Origin: JAGCJX01 sp045638645
GTDB lineage: Bacteria; Bacteroidota; Bacteroidia; Bacteroidales; UBA932
Direction: 5' to 3'
DNA: 64,000 bases
Assembly (NCBI GenBank): GCA_045638645.1
Contig: JAZUBU010000002.1
Span: 62,001-126,000 of the forward strand
Part shown: positions 15,701-26,570 of the stretch, piece by piece
Layout: each line of letters starts with the position of its first letter
How positions within the stretch are numbered: the first letter of the stretch is position 1
Made by a program: the position numbers and the translations under genes
Notes under the pieces: generated by a model
Databases searched by the model: none
Told to the model about the DNA's origin: nothing
What the model saw: only the letters and a program-made list of their open reading frames with translations

Positions 15701-18643
15701 TTAAAAGGTTAATTCAACACCTACAGTATATTGTTTTGAGTTCGGATATACACCCAATTGGAGGTTAGAGTCAACTTCCGGGTCATAACCTGAGTAGTTA
15801 GTGAAGGTCAACAAGTTACGGCCAATTGCGTAAACACGGAGGTTACCCAAGAAACCAGTCTTCTTGATCCACTTTTGAGGCAAGGTGTATGAAATTTGGA
15901 GGTTCTTGAGACGCAAGAAGGAAGCGTTTTCAAGAAGAGTATCATCGAATTCACGAGGTGAGTTCAAACCGGGCACATCAGTTTCTTGACCAGGAGTTGT
16001 CCAGATGTCCAACAAATCTGCAGCACCGTTCATGTCTGAGGTGACAAATTTGGGGTTCATCAAGAAGTAACGGTCGTTGTTGATGGTCCATTTGCCGGCT
16101 ACCCATGCGAAGTCAGCACCGATGTACAAACCTTTCCAATCCAAGTTCAATTGAACACCACCAGCCCAAGGAGCAAAACGTTGTTTGCCAGTCATGACTG
16201 CATAGTTGTCAGAGAATTGTTTGGTCGGGTTACCGTCCAAGTCGTACCACATTTGCATACCATCGCGAGGGTCAACACCTGCAGAACGTACGTAGAACAT
16301 TTCACCGTAAGGATAACCTACTTGGTATTTGATACCGGTGTTAGGAACAACGAATTCGTCGCGACCACCGAACAAAGCAGTAATTTCGTTGCGGTTGTAG
16401 TTGAAGTTAGCCTTCACGTTGAAGAACAAGTCTTGAGTTTGGATGATATCGAAACCGATTTCCAAGTCGAAACCACGGTTTCTCATGTCACCGATGTTAC
16501 CCCAACCTGCACTGTGACCAGTGGTGAAAGAGTAAGGGATAGACATCAACATGTCACGGGTCATCTTGTTGTAGAACTCGAGGTTGAAGGTGATGAAGTC
16601 AAATGCACGACCGTTCAAACCGATGTTCAAAGTTTCAACAGTTTCCCAAGTCAAGTCAGCGTTGGACGGGTTAGAGATACCCCAACCGGCTTGTCCGTTG
16701 TAGAAAGTACCGTAAGTACCGATGGTACCGTAAGCCAAATAGTTGCTGATACCTGAGTTACCAGTAGTACCGTAGCTGGCTTTCAAACGCAATTCGCTCA
16801 ACCAGTTGGTAGAAGCCATGAAGTCTTCACGTTTGATATCCCACATACCACCGATGGAGTAGAAGTTAGCATAACGTTTGTTTGCACCGAAGAGTGAAGA
16901 ACCGTCACGACGGAACGATGCATCCAAGAAATACTTGCTACCGAAGTCGTAAGAAACGCGAGCGAAGTAAGAGTTGTAAGTAGTTTCGCTTTCACCGTAA
17001 GAAGGAGCATTGTATTTGGTACCGCTGCTCAAATAAGATTGACGCATATCGGTAATACCTTCTACATCAGCACCAAATGATGATGATTGTGAAAGGATAG
17101 CTTCTTGACCTGCCAACAATACGAAGTTGTGGTCTTCAGCAACTGCGAATTTGTACTCAGCAGTGTTGGTGAAGGTGAATTGGTGGTAACGGCTGAAATC
17201 TTCAGAAGCAGTACCTGCACCAGCAAAGGGACCGGTAGGCAATGCCTTGTATGAGCTACGGTAGTCATAACCTTCCAAAGCTTGTTGTGCACGGATAGTC
17301 AAACCTTTGATGGGGTTGATTTCTTGGTAAGTATTACCGTTCACACGGATGTAGTTAGCGCTTGAAGGTTGGATTTCTTGGAGGTACAAAGTGTTGTACA
17401 TACCACCCAATTCTTTAAAGACTTGACGTTCGTTACCATCTTCATCGTAAGGAGTGATCCACGGGAACAACCAGTTTGCTGCAGAAACCGGGTTGTACCA
17501 AGAGTTACCAGAGGTGATGAAACCTGCAGTACGGTAGTCTTGGTAAGTCAAACCGAGGCTGATACCCATCTTCAACCAATCGTTTACGTTGGTGTTGATG
17601 TTGGAACGGATGCTGTAACGTTCCAAATCTGAGTAGGGAGCTGTACCGGTTTGATCGAAAGTACCCAATGAGAAGTAGTAGTCTGACTTGTCTGAAGAAC
17701 CAGAAACAGAAGCGTCAACACTCCATACAGGGGCTTGTTCGTTGAAGAAGTATTCCAACCAGTTGAAGTTGGTACCTTTTTCACGAGCATCTTTCATGAT
17801 GTCAGTCATAACAAATTGGTCGCCCAATACTTTTTCATTGAAAGCAAACCATTCTTCGCTGGTCATCAAGTCCATTTTGTGTGTAACCAAAGAGGAGATA
17901 CCGTATTGACCACGAACAGATACAACGGGTTTTTCGCCACGTTTACCTTTTTTGGTGGTAATGTAGATAACACCGTTTGCTGCACGTGAACCGTAGATAG
18001 CGGTTGATGAAGCGTCTTTCATAACGGTGATATTTTCGATATCGTTACTGTTCAATGAGTTGAAAATGGAAGCAGATACAGGAGCACCATCCAAGATGAT
18101 CAAAGGTGTGCTGGATGCGTTGATGGAGTTCACACCACGCATACGCATAGACACGTTTGACATAGGTTCACCAGTAGATGAGAAAATTTGCAAACCTGCT
18201 ACCTGACCTTGCAAAGCGTCACCGGCGTTAGCGGTCGGACGGCTTGCCATCACTTTTGAGTTAACGGTAGAAGCAGAACCTACGATTGAGGTAATTTTCT
18301 TAGCTGTACCGTAACCAACTACGATTGCGTCTTCCAAAGCCTCAGCATCGGGGCTCAAAACAACGTCAACCTTAGCGCGGTTGTTAATGGGAACTTCGAT
18401 GGTTTTGTAACCAAGGAAGCTGATTACCAAAGTACCGTTACCGGGAGCCTGCAATGAGTATTGTCCCAGGTCATCGGTCGTCGTACCGACCATTGTTCCT
18501 TTGATCTGTACAGAAGCATAAGGAACCGGTTCGCCGGTACTTTCATCAGTAACAGTACCTGATACTGTGATATTTTGCGCCATTGCAAACGGAGCAACTA
18601 TCGCCAGTAGCAGACCTGCTAAAAGGAGTCTGACTTTTTTCAT
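15701..18643 (-). CDS. SusC/RagA-family TonB-linked outer-membrane transporter
   Basis: A 980-residue TonB-dependent porin that imports a substrate with its SusD partner. Order of parts: signal peptide (1-22, ending AMAQ), carboxypeptidase-regulatory-like beta domain (about 25-105, GTVTDESTGEPVPYASV...), TonB-box-like EDAIVVGYG (about 105-113), plug with MRMRGVNSI and VMKDASSTAIYGSRAANGVI (about 120-235), then a 22-strand barrel ending VGVELTF with the usual terminal aromatic. There is no extra N-terminal signalling domain, so control by an anti-sigma factor through this protein is unlikely. No glycoside hydrolase, sulfatase, peptidase or sensor lies nearby. Confidence 0.97.
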   Translation of the reverse strand: MKKVRLLLAGLLLAIVAPFAMAQNITVSGTVTDESTGEPVPYASVQIKGTMVGTTTDDLGQYSLQAPGNGTLVISFLGYKTIEVPINNRAKVDVVLSPDAEALEDAIVVGYGTAKKITSIVGSASTVNSKVMASRPTANAGDALQGQVAGLQIFSSTGEPMSNVSMRMRGVNSINASSTPLIILDGAPVSASIFNSLNSNDIENITVMKDASSTAIYGSRAANGVIYITTKKGKRGEKPVVSVRGQYGISSLVTHKMDLMTSEEWFAFNEKVLGDQFVMTDIMKDAREKGTNFNWLEYFFNEQAPVWSVDASVSGSSDKSDYYFSLGTFDQTGTAPYSDLERYSIRSNINTNVNDWLKMGISLGLTYQDYRTAGFITSGNSWYNPVSAANWLFPWITPYDEDGNERQVFKELGGMYNTLYLQEIQPSSANYIRVNGNTYQEINPIKGLTIRAQQALEGYDYRSSYKALPTGPFAGAGTASEDFSRYHQFTFTNTAEYKFAVAEDHNFVLLAGQEAILSQSSSFGADVEGITDMRQSYLSSGTKYNAPSYGESETTYNSYFARVSYDFGSKYFLDASFRRDGSSLFGANKRYANFYSIGGMWDIKREDFMASTNWLSELRLKASYGTTGNSGISNYLAYGTIGTYGTFYNGQAGWGISNPSNADLTWETVETLNIGLNGRAFDFITFNLEFYNKMTRDMLMSIPYSFTTGHSAGWGNIGDMRNRGFDLEIGFDIIQTQDLFFNVKANFNYNRNEITALFGGRDEFVVPNTGIKYQVGYPYGEMFYVRSAGVDPRDGMQMWYDLDGNPTKQFSDNYAVMTGKQRFAPWAGGVQLNLDWKGLYIGADFAWVAGKWTINNDRYFLMNPKFVTSDMNGAADLLDIWTTPGQETDVPGLNSPREFDDTLLENASFLRLKNLQISYTLPQKWIKKTGFLGNLRVYAIGRNLLTFTNYSGYDPEVDSNLQLGVYPNSKQYTVGVELTF

Positions 18644-18776
18644 GTAGATAATTTTTAAAGGTTAATGAATGAATTTTAGTTTATAGTTTTATCTATATTT
18701 TCTCTTTCCTGCTTAATTGTGTGAACTGCTTGAAGTTATCATACAACAACCGACAGTACACACAAAATTAATAACG

Positions 18777-18784
18777 CAAATATA
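18777..18784 (-). promoter_or_regulatory. -7 box of the susC operon
   Basis: On the minus strand this reads TATATTTG, matching the Bacteroidetes -7 consensus TAnnTTTG. A TTTG lies upstream but with only 15 bases spacing instead of 19-21. The predicted leader is about 125 bases, long for this window and a possible site of post-transcriptional control. The rest of 18644-18893 shows only AT-rich sequence. Confidence 0.5.
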
Positions 18785-18877
18785 CGATTTTTTCAAAAAC
18801 AAACTAACGTTTTTGGTTTTTTCTACAAGATTCCGAATTCTCTCAGAAGAAACGATGCTCTATACCAGGTTTTTACT

Positions 18878-18885
18878 TATCTTTG
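18878..18885 (+). promoter_or_regulatory. -7 box for exported paralogue B
   Basis: TATCTTTG matches TAnnTTTG. Transcription would start near 18892, which makes the first in-frame ATG (18894) almost leaderless and favours the second ATG at 18906. Confidence 0.55.
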
Positions 18886-18905
18886 TAAACTAAATGATTA
18901 GACCT

Positions 18906-19592
18906 ATGAAGCGACTCGTCTTGCTCTGCATCTGTTTGTTCATCAGCACAAACTTCTTCTCCCAGGATCGTAAGGAAGGTTCCGTCCGGGCAAAATCCAT
19001 GGAAGACTTCATCCGACAATTCCCTTTGGATGAAATATACCTGTTACCGGAATTCTCTTCCTCCCTATTGCTATACAAAGACGGATCCCAGACTCAATCC
19101 ATCATCAACATCTGCTCGGCAGACAACTCAATCCGCTTCATAGACAAAAAGAACGACACCCTGAAGATGATTCGTTCGGAAGAAGTCAAACGCATTGTTG
19201 CAAACGACAAATCCTTTATCAATACGAACAAAGGCTTTGTGCAAGAGCTGATGATCTACGGAGGAAAGACCTTGGGACAATGGCGGAGATTTGAGGTCGA
19301 ACTGGCCAAACAACACGAAGCCATTCCTGCCGGTTCCACCGCAAAAGTGTACAAACCGCACGAAATCTTTATGTACATGGGCTTTCCCAGCGAACAAGAT
19401 GTCTATTACAAAAGCCGCATCCTATACGTACTGGTGGAAGACGGAAAATGTATACCGGCCACTGCCGCCAATTTCCGCAAGATGTTTCCGGAGAAAAAGA
19501 AACAAATAAAAGAATACATCAAGGCTCACGACCTGGACCTCGACACGAAAGAAGGCGTTGTCGCCTTGTTCTCTTTCTGCACTGGAGAATAA
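18906..19592 (+). CDS. Exported protein of unknown function, paralogue B
   Basis: About 228 residues from the chosen ATG at 18906; an ATG four codons earlier is in frame but lies at the predicted transcription start. It has a signal peptide (MKRLVLLCICLFIS, ending FFSQ). It aligns with paralogue A at 12516-13232 along the full length, almost without gaps in the first 110 residues. Shared features include GSVRAKS, RQFP, LLYKDGS, a DTLKM...VKRIV block, LMIYGG, and the C-terminus NFRKMFPEKKKQI ... LFSFCTGE. The paralogues bracket the SusCD operon and diverge in the middle third. No enzyme motif is visible. It ends 12 bases before the convergent murI. Confidence 0.85.
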   Translation: MKRLVLLCICLFISTNFFSQDRKEGSVRAKSMEDFIRQFPLDEIYLLPEFSSSLLLYKDGSQTQSIINICSADNSIRFIDKKNDTLKMIRSEEVKRIVANDKSFINTNKGFVQELMIYGGKTLGQWRRFEVELAKQHEAIPAGSTAKVYKPHEIFMYMGFPSEQDVYYKSRILYVLVEDGKCIPATAANFRKMFPEKKKQIKEYIKAHDLDLDTKEGVVALFSFCTGE

Positions 19593-19614
19593 AAAAGGAT
19601 CTGATTACAGATCC
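19591..19614 (-). terminator. murI terminator containing the stop codon in its loop
   Basis: On the minus strand GGATCTG-TAAT-CAGATCC is followed by six T's. The murI TAA stop occupies three of the four loop bases, so the hairpin starts inside the last codons. Confidence 0.8.
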
Positions 19615-20411
19615 AGACACGCAAATGAACAATTTGGCAGATGGGGGAAATACCGGTCTGCCATTTTTTGTAGCATGTCGCAAGAATTCCCTGTCGTATA
19701 GAACTGGATACTGCCCCCGGTTTTAGACCGCTGCATTCGGAGAGAAGTTTCCGTCGGAAGAACGGCCTCCAAAACACGATGAGCCTGGGCTGCAATGGCA
19801 GGAGCTGGATTGAGAATGGTTATTTCCGGGCCAACAATTTCTTGCAAGACCGGCGTCAGGAAAGGGTAATGGGTGCACCCCAATACCAACACATCCGCTC
19901 CGGCAGCCAGCATCGGCTGCACACAGCGTCGTACGACAGCTTCCGTTTGCGCACCCTCCAAACGACCTTGCTCGACCAACTCCACCAAACCTTCGCCAAC
20001 ACGTTCAATCACATGGATATCATTCGCATAGGTATCTCTGGTATGGTGATACAAAGAACCGTTGAAGGTATTTGCTGTTGCCAGTACCCCCACCACACCG
20101 GTTTTGGAAAGGGCCGCGGCAGGTTTGATGGCAGGCTCCATCCCCACAAAGGGAAGCGAAAAATCTGAACGGAGCATAGCAACAGAGGCTGCTGTGGCGG
20201 TATTGCACGCAACCACAACAACCTCGGCTCCTTTGCTGATTAGGTATTGAGCAATGACGGATGAACGTTGACGGATGATATCCACTGACTTAGGTCCGTA
20301 AGGACAATAGCGGGTATCCGCAACATAGATATAGTCCTGATCGGGCATCAGGCGTACCAGTTCAAGCAGAACGGAGAGCCCCCCTACCCCAGAATCAAAA
20401 ACTCCAATCAT
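19605..20411 (-). CDS. murI: Glutamate racemase
   Basis: Makes D-glutamate for peptidoglycan from L-glutamate in the cytoplasm. The 268-residue length fits the family. Both catalytic cysteines are present, in VACNTATA (about residue 70) and GCTHYPF (about residue 181). The N-terminal signature IGVFDSGVGGLSVL and the YVADTRYCPYG segment are also there. It starts 15 bases after the thioredoxin-like gene, forming an apparent operon yrdA-like/redoxin/murI. Confidence 0.97.
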   Translation of the reverse strand: MIGVFDSGVGGLSVLLELVRLMPDQDYIYVADTRYCPYGPKSVDIIRQRSSVIAQYLISKGAEVVVVACNTATAASVAMLRSDFSLPFVGMEPAIKPAAALSKTGVVGVLATANTFNGSLYHHTRDTYANDIHVIERVGEGLVELVEQGRLEGAQTEAVVRRCVQPMLAAGADVLVLGCTHYPFLTPVLQEIVGPEITILNPAPAIAAQAHRVLEAVLPTETSLRMQRSKTGGSIQFYTTGNSCDMLQKMADRYFPHLPNCSFACLDL

Positions 20412-20426
20412 TGACCAATCAACAGA

Positions 20427-21521
20427 TTACTTCAATGCTTCTTTCAAGAAATCAACCATTTCTTCCTCCGGAAGGATACGGGCAATGATGATTCCCTCTT
20501 GATCCACAAAAAGATTTTGGGGAATGTAGCGCACAGCATAGGTCTTGGCGATTTCAGAATCCCAATACTTCAACTCGGAAACTTGAGGCCAAGTCAATTT
20601 GTCGGTCTTGATGGCATCCACCCATTTTGCATGATCCTTGTCCAAGGATACACCCAATACTTCAAAACCTTGCGCATGGAATTGGTTGTAGATTTCCACC
20701 AATTTCGGGTTAAAGTTACGGCAAGGACCGCACCAGCCAGCCCAGAAGTCAATCATGGTTACCTTGTTGTTCTTGTAGATATCGGACAAGGTGATCGGAT
20801 TGCCATCAGGATCGTTGAGTGTAAAGTCCGGAGCCAATTTACCTACTTGCAAATTTTCCAATTGGTCCAACTGAGCTTTCACTTTCGCCATTTGGCTCAA
20901 ATTCTTGAATTTGGGTTGGTTTGCATAGTATTCATATTTTTCCTTGGCCTCTTCAAATTCCATGTAGGCATAACCGTTGTAGAATTCTTGGAAAGCAAAA
21001 TGCGTATTCGGATATTGGGCCATCAACTCCTCTTTCTTTGCATCAATTTGGTCGTTGACTTCTTGGAATACCGCATAAATTGCTTCGCGTTGTTCCGGAT
21101 CATTGGTGCGGTTGAATGCTTGTGCCAAGGAGTCCAGGTTGTGTTGCGCCTGAATTTCCTTGGAGATATCCTTCATCTGATTCAACAGATCTTGGGTTTC
21201 ACCACCGTTGATGACAGCTTCACGCAACTTGCCGATTTCTCCTTCAATGGTATAGTTGGCAGGTTCAATAAAGAAAGGAACATTTTCTGCTCCCACTACC
21301 AGGTAGTAGTTTGCCGGTTCTGCCAACTCGCCTGCGAACACGAATTCACCGTTCACCATTTCGGTCGTATCACTGGCACCACCGCGTTGCATCAGGTAAA
21401 CCGGTCCGTTGAGTTGTTCTGCATTTTCAGAAGTCAGTTTTCCCTTGAGTTGGAAAGCATTTTGGGGAGCACACGCCACAACGAACAAGGCAGCGCTCAT
21501 TGCAATAAATAATTTCTTCAT
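20427..21521 (-). CDS. Lipid-anchored thioredoxin-like protein with DUF4369-type N-terminal domain
   Basis: A 364-residue envelope redox protein. The signal peptide has lipobox VVAC (Cys17). The N-terminal beta domain (about 20-110) resembles DUF4369, there is a helical linker (about 110-215), and the C-terminal AhpC/TSA-thioredoxin fold (about 225-364) has the active site WAGWCGPCR. Such ResA/TlpA-like proteins reduce periplasmic disulfides in Bacteroidetes; the partner is not evident here. It lies 17 bases after the carbonic-anhydrase-like gene and 15 bases before murI. Confidence 0.92.
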   Translation of the reverse strand: MKKLFIAMSAALFVVACAPQNAFQLKGKLTSENAEQLNGPVYLMQRGGASDTTEMVNGEFVFAGELAEPANYYLVVGAENVPFFIEPANYTIEGEIGKLREAVINGGETQDLLNQMKDISKEIQAQHNLDSLAQAFNRTNDPEQREAIYAVFQEVNDQIDAKKEELMAQYPNTHFAFQEFYNGYAYMEFEEAKEKYEYYANQPKFKNLSQMAKVKAQLDQLENLQVGKLAPDFTLNDPDGNPITLSDIYKNNKVTMIDFWAGWCGPCRNFNPKLVEIYNQFHAQGFEVLGVSLDKDHAKWVDAIKTDKLTWPQVSELKYWDSEIAKTYAVRYIPQNLFVDQEGIIIARILPEEEMVDFLKEALK

Positions 21522-21538
21522 ATCGTTTGTTTATTTGG

Positions 21539-22057
21539 TTACTCTTCCTCTTTCAGGAACCATTCCTTGTACATCATGTACCCACCGGCGTTTCGATGAG
21601 CAGCCTCAGTCACTGCCTCACTACCGGGTTTCACTTGTTTGGCTGGGAGACCTGCATAGACACCCGGTTCCAGCTTGGCATTGCTGAGCACCACCGCACC
21701 CGCGGCAATAATCGATCCATCGGCTACTTCCACATTGTCCATGAGGATGGCACCCATACCGACCAAGACATCGTTGCCAACCTTCGCTCCGTGAATGATG
21801 GCATTGTGTCCGACAGAAACGTCATCCCCTATTTCTACAACCGATTTTTTATGCAGTGTATGCAGGACAGCACCATCCTGGATGTTAACACGATTACCCA
21901 CACGGATCGGATTCACATCTCCACGCAACACGGCTCCGTACCAGATGCTGCAATCATCACCTATGACCACATCCCCTACCAGGACAGCATTCTCAGCCAA
22001 GAAGCAATTCTTGCCGATTTTGGGTTCTATTCCGTTTAGTTTTCTAATAATTGCCAT
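21539..22057 (-). CDS. Gamma-class carbonic-anhydrase-like hexapeptide-repeat protein
   Basis: 172 residues of left-handed beta-helix: repeated [LIV]-G-x4 hexapeptides from about residue 12 to 140, then a C-terminal helix. The family (YrdA/CaiE/PaaY-like) forms trimers with a metal bound by histidines. Candidates here are in LHTLHKKS and VGHNAIIHG. Substrate and true carbonic-anhydrase activity are uncertain. First gene of the unit with the redoxin and murI, driven by a full promoter just upstream. Confidence 0.9.
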   Translation of the reverse strand: MAIIRKLNGIEPKIGKNCFLAENAVLVGDVVIGDDCSIWYGAVLRGDVNPIRVGNRVNIQDGAVLHTLHKKSVVEIGDDVSVGHNAIIHGAKVGNDVLVGMGAILMDNVEVADGSIIAAGAVVLSNAKLEPGVYAGLPAKQVKPGSEAVTEAAHRNAGGYMMYKEWFLKEEE

Positions 22058-22077
22058 ACTATCAAAATTCTATCCTA

Positions 22078-22109
22078 CAAATTTAGAATGAAAAGACGAT
22101 ATGAACAAA
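22078..22109 (-). promoter_or_regulatory. Promoter of the carbonic-anhydrase-like/redoxin/murI unit
   Basis: On the minus strand: TTTG (22106-22109), 20-base spacer, TAAATTTG (22078-22085). This is a complete match to the Bacteroidetes -33/-7 consensus. The -33 element overlaps the T-run of the gdhA terminator. Confidence 0.75.
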
Positions 22110-22138
22110 AAAAGGGGGATTGACTTTCGTCATCCCCC
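22107..22138 (-). terminator. Terminator after gdhA
   Basis: On the minus strand GGGGGATGAC, loop GAAA, GTCA-A-TCCCCC and then seven T's. It lies about 22 bases beyond the gdhA stop. Confidence 0.88.
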
Positions 22139-22159
22139 TCATTTGACAGGAATATCGGA

Positions 22160-23500
<1,341 letters not shown>

Positions 23501-23542
23501 AATACTACGCTAATGTTTTAAAAATGTATGAATTAAAGTTTG

Positions 23543-24559
<1,017 letters not shown>

Positions 24560-24580
24560 CTCGACTATATTTTCAGGATT

Positions 24581-26410
24581 TTACAATTGGTTAACGGCAT
24601 CCAAAATCTCTTTCACCATAAACGGTTGACCTTGAACTTTGTTGCATTGTTTGTATTCAAACTGAGGATGGAGAGCACGGAGGTAGTTCGCAAACTGACC
24701 GCTGTTCAGCTCACATACCAGAATGTTCTTAAATTTGGAGAATACCTCTGCCGTATTCTTCGGTAGCGGGTTGATGTAGTCAAAGTGTGCCAGAGACACA
24801 GACTTGCCGGCCGCCTGCAATTCCTTCACTGCAGAATACAAGTGACCGAAAGTACCGCCCCAACCCACAAGCAGGGTCTCACCGGTTTCTTCTCCAATGA
24901 CCTTCAGTTCGGGAATGAAGTTGGCAGCACGGGCCACTTTTTCAGCACGGGCAGCCACCATCTTTTCGTGGTTGATCGGATCGGACGAGATCACCCCTTC
25001 CGGATTCTTTTCCAAACCACCCACACGGTGTTCCAGTCCCGGAGTTCCAGGCAATGCCCATTTACGAGCAAAACGAACCTCGTCGCGCTCAAACGGTTTG
25101 TAAGCTCCTTCGCATTCGGTGATGATCGGGGGAACAATCGCCGGATAATCCTTCATGGAAGGAATGCGCCAAGGCTCAGAGCCATTACCCAAGAAACCTT
25201 CTGTCAACAAAATGACGGGCATCATGTGCTCCATGGCAAACTTACCTGCATAAAAAGCGGCATCAAAACAGTGCGACGGCGAGTGTGCGGCCATCACCAT
25301 GATAGGACATTCACCATTTCTGCCGTACAAAGCCTGATTCAAGTCGGTTTGTTCCGTCTTGGTCGGGATACCGGTAGAAGGACCTGAACGTTGTACGTCA
25401 ACGATCACCAAAGGCAATTCAGTAATCATGGCCAGACCCAAAGCCTCAGACTTGAGGGACAGACCCGGACCGGAAGTCGTGGTTACTGCAAAGCTACCTG
25501 CATAAGCGGCTCCAATTGAGGTACAGATACCGGCAATTTCATCTTCGCATTGGAGGGTCTTGGCTCCCAATTCTTTGTGGATTGCCAATTCTTCCAAGAT
25601 AGCCGTTGCCGGAGTGATCGGATACGAACCACAGAACAACGGACGGCCAGACTTTTCTGCTGCAGCCAAAAGGCCCCATGCCGTTGCCTGGTTACCGTTG
25701 ATGTTACGGTACAAGCCTTTCTCTTGTTTAGCCGGCTTGATGGTATAGGTATTCGCAATTGCGTGAATGTTGCTCGCATAGTTAAAACCGTCTTGAAGCA
25801 CTTTCTTATTGGTGTCGATCAACTGCGGTTTCTTCTTGAACTTGCGTTCCAAGTATTCAAAGGTAAACTCCATCGGTCGGCTGAACATAAAATAGCACAT
25901 ACCGAGGGTAAACATATTTTTCGAACGTACAATCGCTTTGTTGTCAAGACCACTGTCCTTCAAACTCTCTTTCGTAAGGGAAGTAATGGGCGCAAGGATG
26001 ACGTTACGGTCTTCGATTTGAAGTTCACGAATCGGGTCATCCGTTTTGAAACCTGCTTTCTCGAGTCCTTTTTCATCGAACGCATCAGCATCCACAATGA
26101 TGGTTGCGGTAGGCTTCGCCCATTTCGCATTTGCCTTCAAGGCCGCGGGATTCATAGCGACAAGAACGTCACATAAGTCACCGGGGGTATTTACCTCCAC
26201 ACTACCCACGTGTACTTGAAAACCGGAAACACCGGAAACGGTTCCTTGAGGTGCACGGATTTCTGCCGGATAGTCCGGAAAAGTTGAAATTTCATTACCA
26301 TATAAGGCAGATGCATCTGCAAACAAAGTTCCGGTCAATTGCATACCATCGCCGGAATCTCCTGCAAATCTGATAACAACGTCTTGTGCGTCAATTACTT
26401 TATGCTGCAT
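24581..26410 (-). CDS. korA: 2-oxoglutarate:ferredoxin oxidoreductase, fused gamma-alpha subunit
   Basis: A 609-residue fusion. The gamma domain is at about residues 8-190 (FAGDSGDGMQLTG, DYPAEIRAPQGTVSGVSGFQ), the alpha pyrimidine-binding domain at about 215-430 (GNQATAWGLLAA, CGSYPITPAT, TTTSGPGLSLKSEA), then the transketolase-C-like end (GWGGTFGH). With korB it forms the two-subunit enzyme type; no separate delta/ferredoxin gene is present. First gene of a probable korA-korB(-gdhA) operon. Confidence 0.94.
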   Translation of the reverse strand: MQHKVIDAQDVVIRFAGDSGDGMQLTGTLFADASALYGNEISTFPDYPAEIRAPQGTVSGVSGFQVHVGSVEVNTPGDLCDVLVAMNPAALKANAKWAKPTATIIVDADAFDEKGLEKAGFKTDDPIRELQIEDRNVILAPITSLTKESLKDSGLDNKAIVRSKNMFTLGMCYFMFSRPMEFTFEYLERKFKKKPQLIDTNKKVLQDGFNYASNIHAIANTYTIKPAKQEKGLYRNINGNQATAWGLLAAAEKSGRPLFCGSYPITPATAILEELAIHKELGAKTLQCEDEIAGICTSIGAAYAGSFAVTTTSGPGLSLKSEALGLAMITELPLVIVDVQRSGPSTGIPTKTEQTDLNQALYGRNGECPIMVMAAHSPSHCFDAAFYAGKFAMEHMMPVILLTEGFLGNGSEPWRIPSMKDYPAIVPPIITECEGAYKPFERDEVRFARKWALPGTPGLEHRVGGLEKNPEGVISSDPINHEKMVAARAEKVARAANFIPELKVIGEETGETLLVGWGGTFGHLYSAVKELQAAGKSVSLAHFDYINPLPKNTAEVFSKFKNILVCELNSGQFANYLRALHPQFEYKQCNKVQGQPFMVKEILDAVNQL

Positions 26411-26430
26411 AGGATTGATATTTTATGTCA

Positions 26431-26438
26431 CAAATGTA
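26431..26438 (-). promoter_or_regulatory. -7 box of the korAB operon
   Basis: Minus strand TACATTTG, matching TAnnTTTG, about 21 bases before the korA start. No TTTG at the proper -33 spacing. Confidence 0.5.
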
Positions 26439-26502
26439 AGGAATATTCCTTTGGAAACGAAATCATTTTATCAAATTATTCGGATTTCATCGGAATTCTC
26501 AT

Positions 26503-26546
26503 AAAAAGCAATCGGGGACTGCTGAAATTGCATCAACAGTCCCCGA
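26503..26546 (-). terminator. Terminator after the Skp-like gene
   Basis: On the minus strand TCGGGGACTG pairs with CAGTCCCCGA around a 15-base loop, then ATTGC and five T's. It ends the bamA-side transcript before korA. Confidence 0.8.
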
Positions 26547-26570
26547 ATATCCGTTCATCTTCAAGCCAGA

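Noticed and set aside
20499..21512. A 337-codon open frame antisense to the thioredoxin-like gene
   Set aside because: Fully inside a well supported gene and without recognisable domains.
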